From Lophius americanus (taxonomy: Eukaryota; Chordata; Actinopteri; Lophiiformes; Lophiidae), in assembly GCA_037951165.1 (NCBI GenBank), contig JBBDHG010000116.1, positions 6,957,001 through 7,021,000 on the forward strand: a stretch of DNA of 64,000 nucleotides, in the 5' to 3' direction. The notes beneath the pieces were generated by a model. The model was not told where the DNA came from, ran no database searches, and saw nothing but the letters and a program-made list of their open reading frames with translations. The position numbers and the translations under genes were made by a program. Positions 11,014-20,746 of this stretch are shown here, in pieces; position 1 is the stretch's first letter, and every line of letters begins with the position of its first letter.

Positions 11014-12824
11014 GTAAAGAGTAATATGTAATAGCTGTTGTTTCAGTGCGGTGTGGGTCTGCGTGGCTGTCAGGGCCACGGCCATTGTCAGGCAGTTAAA
11101 CCGTGTTAGGGACAATACCGTGGAGCTGCATGGCCCCTCCGTCCGTGGCTCCTATAAACAAAGGCTGACAGAAACACGCAGCCGCCCCCTGGTGGTCGGC
11201 AGCGGCACTGCGGGATTAAACAATAGGGATGATTCATGGGAGTATTAATAATAGCAATGTTTATTTTTTACAATTCTTTATACCATTGTGAAAAAAAACA
11301 ACAATCTGCATTTGACCCATGAGGATAGTGTGAATTTATTTCAGTTTTTATAATACGGGGGAAATTACGTTTATATTTTAAGCCAGAAATCTTGTGCTCA
11401 AATTGAAATATATACACTCTGGAAGTTTTCTTTTTGCAAGTAATTACACAGTGAGATTCACAATAAAGTATCGGGTGGGGGTGGGGGTGGGGGGGTGGGG
11501 GGGGGGGGGGGGGGGGGTGGGGGGGGGGTGGGGGGGAATAATTAAAATAACAAACTGTTTGCTCATGGTTATCCTCTATCAAACTCAGGTAAGATAAACC
11601 TTTATTAATATCAAATTAGATTCTCGTGCCAGAGATTGCTCCAAAACTTCAGAAACAAAGCCAAACAATAATTGAATAAAGGCTACAGAGAATTAAAAAT
11701 AAGTGAAAAATTACAACTATAAAGTATATAAGAAGCAAACGCAAACCATATTTGCTCATGATGATATAATTGGAAGGGATTATTGTACATGACGATGAAC
11801 GTGATGAGATATTTAATGCAATATTGTGCCTGAAAGATAATAATGAGAGGTAACATTCCACACGATATAGGGATTATGTTTGTATTGTTATCCGTGTCTG
11901 ACGTTTAAGCTTTTCCTGCAGAAGGGCGAGGAGTTGACAGTTTGACCATTGATAGAAGAGACTTTCTGTGGCATTCTGTTGTGGTCCTGGGGGGTCTCAA
12001 CCTCCAGCGTGGAAGCAGTGGTAGAGAGGCATCTTCGATAACACTGAGTAGTTTCCTCAGCATCGCCAGTGTCCAACGATAAACATCTCAGAGTTACTGG
12101 AAATCTGTAAAACAAGTTAACTATAGGGACAAGTAAGAAATAAAAAGACACATACACGTTCAATTTTGAATGTAATATTGCTGTTGATTTTATTTGAATA
12201 CAATAATATTTTCCTTTACATCATATAGCATAATAATAATAATACATTTTCTCTGCGGACATGCTGATGTATTTCTATTATATTTGTAAGTCTTTATTTC
12301 TACAGGAAATCACAACCTCTGTGTGAATGAAAAAAGGCACGATGATATTTACGATGCCATAATCTAATGATAAATAACGCCTCACTAGTATGATCAACTG
12401 CTCAGAACCTTGTACAACTCAAGCCCTCATTCATTTATTTTTTCATTCATTCATATAGTGGGTGCAGAGGCTACCCCGCTAGATGCTACCTTTTCGTCAG
12501 GGGCAATAACCTTTCTCACAGTCAGTCACACACAGCATTCTGGACTTTGTAGACTGATGAGGATCAGAACACTCACCTTCTGATCAGTGGGGAACCGACC
12601 TCCTGAGCCGCAGCTGCAGGAGTCACACATACGTGACCCAGTCCAATCAGAAAATGATATATATTTATATTTGTGTGTTTATTTATATATATGTATATGT
12701 GTATGTATTTATACATACTTGCATATATGAATAATGAGTTATGTGTCAGTTATATGATGATTATATGAGCAAATTGTATATATATATATATACATTTACA
12801 TTTGTGTGTGTATTTGTGTGTATA

Positions 12825-12902
<78 letters not shown>

Positions 12903-15900
12903 TATGTTTTGTTGTTACAAAGAAGCTAACCTTGGCAGAGCGGCTATAGCTAGCGACAGCCAAGAGCCCTGATGTCCCTATACGTTATACGTTATATGTT
13001 ATATGTTGAAGCAAACTGTTGGCGGCCCCTTTATTGGGTTCAGGGTCTTGCTCAAGGCCTCACGACACGTAGACTTGCTGGGGCTCGAACCGGCTACGTT
13101 CTGATCTAGTGATCGGGAAACAGCCGCTCTACCAACTGAGAAACAACATTTATGTCCCGGGGAATATCTGTAAACAGGCATCACATCCTAATATCTCTGT
13201 TGTCTCTGTCCTCCCTGTGAGATGAGGACGGCCTTGCCAACGGCCATGGTGACGAGGAGTCGGAGGTCGGCGTGGTCACACCTGTCAGGTCTCCGGGAAC
13301 CAGCTATTGGAGCATCACAGAGGGCCCAGACCAACCGCTACTCCTTTCCCCCGCCCCCGGGCCCTTTGGTCGTAAACCTCGGGTTCAGAGGGCTTCACGC
13401 CCCGGCATGAGCAGAATCCCAGGCCGGGACCACCGCCGCTACTACCACGAGTACTGGCGCAGTGAATACCTGATGGACTTTGACCCCCAGCGGCATGGAA
13501 TGATATGTATGGTGTGCGGCAGCTCACTCGCCACCCTGAAACTCAGCACCATCAAGAGGCACATCCGACAGAAGCACCCGGACTCCCTGCTTTGGAGCGC
13601 TGCAGACAAGGAGGTCATCCGCTCGGGGTGGGAGAGCCACCTGAGTCTTGGGGGAGGTCAGGCGTCCTACAGCTCTGTCGCGGGACCCTCACCTCAGGAG
13701 GAGCAGGAGCGATCGGATACAGACCAACATGCTGCCGGTGGGTGGGACTCCTCCTTACTAAGACCTCACACTCGGTGGCAGTATGAGTCTAAATCTCGGA
13801 GTGATGGTGTTTGAGTTGGAGAGGATGATGTCATGTTTGAATGGTGAATCAGGGAGTGGAGAGGTCAGGACTTTTCTAGTCATTACAGTTATTAGCTATT
13901 TCATGTCATCTGACTGTAAAGCAGGGAATCTTTATTTCTGATGCAGTTTCGGCAAATTTAATCAGTCAGTTTCACTGATTCATTGTTGCAGAAAGGATGA
14001 GTTACAAAATGCTTTGACCAGTGGAACTCGGCTCCGCCCGTGCCTGCCGCCGTCTGCAGTAATGCAGGGAGACAGGATGTTGGTCATAGTGATATTATCA
14101 ATTCATTATTACTCATGCTGTCTATCTAGCTGTACATAATTCCAGATTTAGCATTTCATATATCAATGGCAATTAAAAAAAATTTAAAGAGCAGTTCATA
14201 GCAAAACTTAGATACAAAAACATGAAATATAGGGGAAATTTTGCCTGTGGGAGTGAATTTGACCGTGAATGGTTGTTTGTCTCAATTTGTCAGCTCTGTG
14301 ATGAACTGGCGACTCATCCAAGATGCAACCCGCCTCTCAGCCAATGTCTGCTGGGATACGCTCCAGTCCACTCAGCCATGGACCGGTTAAGCGTTTAAGC
14401 ATAATGAATGAATGAGCGAATGAACTTAGAGACTAAAGCTTGATGGGGAGTTAACATGATGAAAGGGTGAATAATAGAAGACGACACAGGGAATAAGAGT
14501 TCAAAATCAATATTCTGAGATGCTGCACAGATTGGCTAGTATATAAGTTAACACTGCCACCTCACTACAAGAAGGCTCTGGGTTCCTATCTTCCTCACTG
14601 TGTGAATCTTCTTTGCATATGTGTAAATGAAAGTACTGAATATGATGGGGTGGGGGTTCGCCTTCCCCCCTTTCAGATCCCAGCTTCCCTTCAATAAGCT
14701 TGTGTAGAAAGTGCATCTAAATGCGTAATAATTAATACATTTATTACGTACGGAAATTAAATCAATAGTAGTGAGGAACCGTTAAATGCTGTATTTATAA
14801 AATGTTTAAATACTAGCATAAGACCATCAAATATTAACCCAGTGGGGTTTTTGATTTATTTGTCTCTTCCTCTCAGACAACTTTGAAGACCAGTCCAGCG
14901 GTTTGAAGCGTGATATCTGAAAGTAGGATCTTTAAATGTTATTTATATGCTATAATGAGCAGCCAAAACAGTACCAGAGGATGTAACTCGTTGGACTCAA
15001 GCACTGGCGGCACCACAGAGTGTCTCTGGGGTTGCTTGATTATTCTGTGATGGTGGTCTGAAATGAGGTTCTCACATTAATGTACCCTGCAAAAGTTTGA
15101 TTTCTCATGCAACACAGCTGACAGACGAGCAAAGACACCGGGCTCTTAGCCAAGATGTGACGTACGGGGCAGTTTGGGTATTAGAGTCATTAAAAGTTCC
15201 TTCTTCATTCGCTTTAGAAGCACAGCCAGACAAGAATTTATTCAAGGTCATAGCTTCTCTGACCCAGTTTAAGCCCAATATGGTCATCGAGCCAGCAGGA
15301 CTGTGTCATACTAAAATTATGACAAAAATTTTCAAAATTTGGAAATAGGGATCTTCAGGTTGTGACTCTTATCCATCATTTGAAGTGAGGTTCAGATTGG
15401 GCCGTGGTTAGAAGAGTTATATTGATATTTACAGCGCTTTCACGCTGTACTAAACTTTAAGTTCATATATAGTTTACGTCAAGTCGATCAACACACAAGT
15501 TTAATTTTGTACTGAAAGTATCATGATAAAGTATCCTTCCTTCAAAGCCCGACTTTGAGGAGCAGTAGGCAGACCCTCTGAAGTTCCTCGGCATGAGATT
15601 TGAGTTCCGGGTCTTGATGATTTAGAGTATTGGGCTCGAATCCCTGGCCTGACAATCTTCAGGGTCCGAGGACGACCGCTCTTCTCTCTTGAGCTGCAGC
15701 CGGGTCATTCATTTATTGAACTTCGGGGTAGAATTTACGAACTACTACTGCGCTCTACAAGCGTACATAAAATGTGTACTGTAGGTAAACTCTCATAAAT
15801 GTAGTTTTATATAAATAAAATTAAAAATAGCACACTTGATTAAACTTCTTGTTAATAAGCGGAATCAAAACTTCTTGACCAGAAGTCAACCACAGAAATT

Positions 15901-18900
15901 GTACCCAACGTTGAATTCCTTTTTCATTTTGCTTTATATTTTCGGATCACAGTGGAACCTCCGTACTCCTCGACACCTAGTGAGCATCAACCACCTCCCA
16001 GTCTGTCTCCCTGCTCTGAGGACGCGGACGCACCTCAGCCTGTAGAAGAGCAACAGGACCTTCAGGGACCATCAGCCCAGACTCTTGAACGCTACCTGAA
16101 CGATTCGCTGCATGCCTGGTTCCGCCAGGAGTTCCTGATGGAGTATGAAGTGGAGGCAGGCAGGCTGCTGTGCATGGTGTGTGGAGGAGAACTACCCTCA
16201 CTTCACCTGGACCACATCAAGAGCCACGTGCTGGACACCCACCCCAACTCCTTGGTGTACAACTCCGAGGAGAAGCACTGCATCCTGCAGGCCTGGGCTC
16301 AAACTCACGGTGAGGCAAGACAGAAATGACACTGGACACACTCAAAATGCTATGATTAGTATAAAGGAAAAGTCTCGGGCTTAAAGTGGGGTTTGTCCTG
16401 AGGATAGGAGGATGCTGGTGGATCTGCAGCAGGAGAGCATGTATAGTTTGACAATGAATCATTCATCATCTTATCATTCGAGCAGTGTGACACCTGCATT
16501 TGAATGACATCACTTTAACAGATCCATTTGTCCAGCAGCCACTAACCATAATAAAAACAATGATCAGTGCTTATCCAGATGTTCACATGGTACGGCCTCA
16601 GGCATATGAGGAGTGGAAATCACAGCAACAGCATGACAAAAATGCATGTGAGCAGAAAAATGGGCTGTGAAAAATGTACCTGAAAAGAATAATGGAGTGA
16701 TGAATTACCGAGTGATTTAAGCGATTGCAAACTGATTTGATTGAAACGGCTGTGATGTGATGAAAACATTAAATGATAAAGCTGAAGGCGCGCCGCCACA
16801 TTCCACTCTGACATAAAAGATCCCCCCACACTGGACGTAGTGGGAGTGTTATTCGTCTTTTATCCGGCTGGAAGTAACAAAAACTGCAGGCTTTAAATGA
16901 TGACTACTTGTTGGGCTGTGCAAATGATAAAACTATTATTTGAGCAATACAATTTTATAGAAAATATCAATGAACGTATCAAAGAAAATGATGTAACACT
17001 CCATTTTTCAACTCAGATGCATGTTTATCATCTCCTGTTCTTCATGTATTTTTGTTACTTGCCTCCACCCTTATTACAGATACACCATGTATTGGCCGTC
17101 CATCTCCGTACTGTCGGAGTAAGTGTCTGGTTCGCATTGCCGGCAGTAAGTCAGACTCGTTTCCAGTTGCGGTTGGACTCTGCCAGGGCTGCCCTTTGGC
17201 ACTGATTCTGTTCTTAATTTTTATGGACAGAATTTGTAGGCGCAGTCAAGTGGTGGAGGGTTTCGGGTTCAGCGGCCTTAGGATCCCGTCTCTGCTTTTT
17301 GCAGATGATGTGGTCCTATTGGCAAATTGTGAACACTGACCTCCAGCTCGCACTGGTCGGGGAGGAGTTTTTGCCCTGAAAGGAGGAGTTCAGGTAACTC
17401 GGGATCTTGTTCACGAGTGAGGGGAAAAGGGAGCGGGAGATGGACAGACAAATCGGGGCGGCGTCTGTAGTGACGTGGACGTTATATCGATCAGTCGTGG
17501 TTAAGAGAGAGCTGAGCCGAAAGGCAAAGCTCTCGATTTACCGGCCCATCTACGTTCCGGTCCTCACATATGGTCATGACCGAAAGAATGAGGTCACGGA
17601 TACAAGCGGCTGAAATGAGTTTTCTCCACAGGGTGGCTGGGCTCAGCCTTAGAGATAGGTTGAGGGGCTCAGACATCAGGGAAATGCTCAAAGTAGAGGC
17701 GCTGCTCCTCCTCATCGAGATGAGTCATTTGAGTTGGTTCAGGCATCTGGCTAGGATGCCCAGCGGGCGCCTTCTTGTGGAGGTGTTTCGGGCATGTCCA
17801 TCTGGGAGGAGACTCCAGGGCCGACTCAGGACACATTGTAATCGAGACTTCTGACTATGTTCTTATGGTTAACATCAAACAGACCCGCAACTCCCTCCTC
17901 AATCAAACACTTTTCTATCAGTGAACTATTCTCAGTACCAAAACTTACGGGGTAGCTGTTAAATGCCAGAGATGCTGTCTTTGAATATGTTTTAATCTTT
18001 TATATGATGTCTGATTCCCTGCCCTGTTACAGAAGAGCCAGAAAACACAATCAAATCAGAGCCCGATACCAAAGAAGACGAGGTGCACGTGTTTGCTCAG
18101 GACGGGGGGGGCATTCAGCTCAACACTGACTCATACCCTGAAGGTGATGGCACTTTAACTCCGGACACTTGTCTTATCAGCGAAGACGGAGGTGTTGGAG
18201 CACCGCAACAGGGTCCCCAGCCCCTACGCCAGCCCAGGAAGAGGCAGCTACGTGGAGGTGACCCGTGGCAGCTCCATCTGGACTACCTGGTGGCCTATGG
18301 GCCTCAGGGCCATGGCACCGTCTGCATGGTGTGTTCTCAGAGCCTGCATGAATCTAAGGTGAGCAGTATCCGCCGGCACATCCAGGAATGTCACCCTGAC
18401 ACGACGACCCTGAGCCGACAAGAGAGGGAAGCCATGGCAGCTGCCTGGACCAAAGATTATTCTACTGAAGGCATTCAAATTCAAGATGGTGAGAGTCTTT
18501 GACCCATTTTTTAGTGTCTCATGGGAAATTGTATCAAAGTAGGGCCTGAAGTACTTTTAGCTGCAGACATTTATACCAGAGACGTCTCCATTCCTTATTA
18601 ATCTTTAGGCAAATTAAAGGTTACCATCGTGTCCAAAAAATGGATTATAAGCTGCGATCTAAGGTATAGGTTCTAGAGTCTGCTGTGTATTGTATTGAGG
18701 ATGTGTCAAAACTCAAACTTATGCAAGTTGCGTTGTGTAAAATCTGGTTATGCTATTTAAAAAGTGGCTCTATGGGGTAATGGACAAATGAGTCAATATC
18801 TAACTGAGGAGGAAGAGGAGGGCTGACTTTTAACCTCCAAATACACTGCCCTACAATTAAGTTATATTAAAAGCAAAAAAAATTCTTTATTGTTTCTATC

Positions 18901-20746
18901 CATGATCTTTAATTCAACTTGCTCACTAAAAGTTAGGCTTTAAGTCGAGTGACATAAAGAAAACATCACATTCTGAACCCAAAACAAGTATTTTTTCATG
19001 TGTGCCAACATTATCAGCACTCCGCGGAAATCCTGTGATAAAAAGTCACCTGAAGCACATTTCCAGTCGTTTATTATATCTTTTCTATTCACCTGTGTGA
19101 GCAGGAACTCTCAAGTGTTGAACAATGACTTCCTTTTTTACTGGGGGGTAATTAAGAGATGACGCAGGCCTAATTCTCTTTGACACTCTTCACAATGGGA
19201 AAGAACCAGAGCACCAGCTGTAGAGCTGCACAAATCTGGCAGTGGATTCAAGAGGATCAAATCTCTAAACAGTTCAAAATGCCAGTTTCGACAGTTAGAT
19301 CAATAATTAAGACGTTTAAAGAGACTGGAGTTGTTAGAAATCAGCCGGGAAGAGTAGGTCTCTTCAAATTAAGCCCACGCACTTTGAGGGGGATTGTTCG
19401 ACAGGCAATAGACTCTCCATGGATTACTACTCGGCACTTACCCTCCTACAGATTATCAAACACCACTGGGACTCGCAATGGAACAATATAGTTCAGATTA
19501 TATCAATATAGAGCTTTTTAGTAACAAACGACAATGATCGGTGGGGCATAGAGAGAAAGAAAGCCAGAAAGAAAAAGCCATCATACCCACTCTGAAGTAT
19601 GGGGATGGATATCTGATGCTATTTTTTTTAGATAACTGTACATAGTACCATGGACATTAAACACCAGCAGCTCTTGGATAAAAACCTAATAGCCTTTGCC
19701 GGGTGCAGTGGACCGTGTTTGGACCTTCTAGTAGGACAATGATCTAAAGCAGACCTCATAATCGACCCAAGAATGGTTCAAAGATCAATCCCAAAAAGGT
19801 GATCGGACCTTAACCCGCAGTATTTCTGCTGTTTTGCGACGCTTCCAGTGGAGTCAAGCCTTCAGGGCCGTTAAAGCGGTAAGCGGCGCTGCACAAAATA
19901 TTAAATGTGGGGATGCCAATAATTGTGGCACATGGTTTAGTGAATAATATTTGTTTTATATTAAGAATGCATTGGGGGTTTTTTTTTTATTCTTTGACTA
20001 ATAAGAGGTTCAATAATTAGAATCAAAGATCATGGGTTAAATTAAAGACATTTTTGGAATCTCATTTTGCTTTCTTTTCTTTCTTTTTATGAAGACTGCC
20101 AATAATTCTGGAGGACACCGTATATACTTACATATTTGAAACAGCTTGCCGTATAATAAAGCCGCTTTATTTGCAGAATAGAGTAGAAGTGAAGACAAAA
20201 TTGAAGTGGTTGCATGCAGTCTAACTACAGCAGCACCCTCTGCGTGACTGACTTCTTCCTTTAGGAGGAGTCGACCCGAGCAGCGCCGAAGTCTTGAGCG
20301 CCACGAGAGAGACGGTGGAGTACGCCTCTCCTGATGGCAGAACACCAAGCAAAATGATGAAGATGAACGAGAGCAAAGGTAAACCAAGAGATGGCAAAGC
20401 TGAAGCCACGCCCTCTCGTCACAGCCATTATCCCGGGAAGGACCAGAGGAGGAATTACCAGGTGCGCTGGCGGATGGAGTACCTGATGGACTACGACTGC
20501 CGCAGGCACGGACTCATCTGCATGGTGTGTGGAGCTACGCTGGCCACACTGAAGGTCAGTACCATCAAGAGGCACATCCAGCAGGTGCACCCCCACTCTC
20601 TGGACTACAGCTCAGAGGAGAAGCAGCAGGCCCTGCTGAGCTACAATCAGACGGCTCTGCACTTCATCCACTCTGACGATTGCTTCTCCTCCCAGGACCA
20701 CGGACACACTGAGCTGCTCCCCGCCTCTGCACATTTTGGCACTTAA
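10890..20746 (+). CDS. zfta: Zinc finger translocation-associated protein (ZFTA, C11orf95), five coding exons
   Basis: The joined exons 10890-11013, 13222-13737, 15953-16309, 18033-18488 and 20265-20746 total 1935 nt, giving 644 residues plus TAA. Each of exons 2-5 encodes one C2H2-like finger, C-x2-C ... H-x4-H, at residues about C137/C140/H155/H160, C287/C290/H305/H310, C430/C433/H448/H453 and C570/C573/H588/H593. Each is preceded by an aromatic-rich lead such as WRSEYLMDFD. The identity rests on near word-for-word agreement with mammalian ZFTA around finger 1 (ASRPGMSRIPGRDHRRYYH) and on the shared four-finger plan. The related single-finger protein SPINDOC is excluded by finger number. 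ZFTA is a nuclear, chromatin-associated protein best known as the N-terminal partner in ZFTA-RELA fusions of human ependymoma. Its normal role is poorly known. All four introns are phase 1. The start at 10890 is chosen for MED..., parallel to the mammalian MEP start, with a donor 124 nt later. The gene converges on rtn3, as in human. Confidence 0.92.
11270..11290. other. Start of zfta intron 1 body (11014-13221)
   Basis: Intron 1 (2208 bp) holds a G-run at 11474-11537, an AT array at 12650-12905 and a SINE at 13010-13145. The remainder shows nothing recognisable. The marker position is nominal. Confidence 0.4.
11474..11537 (+). repeat. Poly-G / (G)nT tract
   Basis: Long runs of G on the plus strand broken by single T residues. 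It has more than four G-runs of at least five and so could form a G-quadruplex in the transcribed strand of zfta intron 1. The poly-P and poly-G reading frames are artefacts. Confidence 0.9.
12650..12905. repeat. AT-rich array and (AT)n microsatellite
   Basis: TATATTTATA/TGTATATG-type sequence grades into a pure (AT)n tract at about 12836-12903. Confidence 0.9.
13010..13145 (-). mobile_element. tRNA-derived SINE
   Basis: On the minus strand, CTCAGTTGGTAGAGCGGC (box A-like) is followed about 40 nt on by GGTTCGAGCCCC (box B), then by a GCCTTGAGCAAGACCCTGAACCC block that is typical of a fish SINE body. The body replaces the 3' half of the acceptor stem, so this is a SINE and not a functional tRNA gene. 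It sits about 75 bp upstream of zfta exon 2. Confidence 0.7.
13222..13737 (+). CDS. zfta: zfta coding exon 2 (finger 1)
   Basis: Acceptor CTCCCTGTGAG| after a pyrimidine tract, donor GCCG|GTGGGT. 516 nt, phase 1-1. The best-conserved exon, with CMVCGSSLATLKLSTIKRH and the HP motif after the last histidine. The reading frame stays open beyond the donor to 13814, but that part is intronic. Confidence 0.92.
13738..14254. other. zfta intron 2, 5' part
   Basis: No exon seen. The intron continues to 15952 and contains the SINE fragments listed separately. Confidence 0.5.
14255..14415 (+). mobile_element. SINE fragment, 3' part
   Basis: GAATGGTTGTTTGTCTCAAT, CAGCTCTGTGATGAACTGGC and the GCTGGGATACGCTCCAG...GGTTAAGCG block match the 3' part of the SINE family at 62490-62775, in the opposite orientation. 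Confidence 0.65.
14535..14640 (+). mobile_element. SINE fragment, tRNA-like head
   Basis: GTTAACACTGCCACCTCACT...AAGAAGGCTCTGGGTTCCTA then CTGTGTGAATCTTCTTTGCA parallels the head of the 62490-62775 SINE family. The box B is eroded. Confidence 0.5.
15640..15705 (-). mobile_element. tRNA-derived SINE head fragment
   Basis: On the minus strand an AGAGCGGTCGTCC segment and GGATTCGAGCCC (box B) lie in the same order as in the SINE at 13010-13145. Only the head is recognisable. Confidence 0.45.
15953..16309 (+). CDS. zfta: zfta coding exon 3 (finger 2)
   Basis: Acceptor GGATCACAG|, donor CACG|GTGAGG. 357 nt, phase 1-1. Finger 2 has the variant lead WFRQEFLMEYE and CMVCGGELPSLHLDHIKSH, closely paralleling the second finger of mammalian ZFTA (SLHLDDIRAH). 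Confidence 0.9.
17050..17860 (+). mobile_element. LINE reverse-transcriptase remnant in zfta intron 3
   Basis: Plus-strand frames give SDSFPVAVGLCQGCPLALILF, then LLFADDVVLLA (the catalytic FADD box), then after a deletion LFTSEGKREREMDRQIGAASVV, SVVVKRELSRKAKLSIYRPIYVP and RIQAAEMSFLHRVAGLSLRDR. The order is that of a common fish non-LTR element (Rex1/RTE-like; exact family not certain). Frameshifts at about 17340 and 17570 make it a relic. It lies in the same orientation as zfta. Confidence 0.82.
18033..18488 (+). CDS. zfta: zfta coding exon 4 (finger 3)
   Basis: Acceptor CCCTGTTACAG|, donor AGATG|GTGAGA. 456 nt, phase 1-1. Finger 3 (CMVCSQSLHESKVSSIRRH) is the most divergent of the four: S replaces the G after the second cysteine, and an ECH ends the helix. 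The exon begins with an acidic KSEP...KEDE stretch resembling the VKEE-type sequence between fingers 2 and 3 of mammalian ZFTA. Confidence 0.9.
18840..20125 (+). mobile_element. Tc1-like DNA transposon, internally deleted, in zfta intron 4
   Basis: A start at 19195 opens a Tc1-like N-terminus with the helix-turn-helix signature QFKMPVSTVRSIIKTFKETG and PGR...LSPRTLR (19195-19490). The catalytic middle is mostly missing. The 3' end keeps the GGGGATGCCAATAATTGTGG stretch (19910-19929) found near the end of many fish Tc1 copies. The right end (AATAATTCTGGAGGACACCG, about 20102-20121) and a weak match at 18846 are the probable terminal repeats. The left boundary is approximate. Confidence 0.75.
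20265..20746 (+). CDS. zfta: zfta coding exon 5 (finger 4, stop)
   Basis: Acceptor CTTCCTTTAG|, stop TAA at 20744. Finger 4 (CMVCGATLATLKVSTIKRH) is preceded by DQRRNYQVRWRMEYLMDYD, which matches the last finger of mammalian ZFTA almost residue for residue. A C-terminal tail of about 50 residues follows the finger, as in mammals. Confidence 0.93.

Noticed and set aside
11268..11597. Proline-rich (minus) and glycine-rich (plus) ORFs
   Set aside because: Produced by the G-run at 11474-11537.
13050..13140. Possible tRNA gene on the minus strand
   Set aside because: Box A and box B are present, but the acceptor stem is not closed and a typical SINE body follows; it is a SINE head. The same reasoning applies to the tRNA-like head at 62690-62770.
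13505..13786. Second plus-strand ORF over zfta exon 2
   Set aside because: Frame shadow; the frame with the zinc finger and correct splice phases is the coding one.
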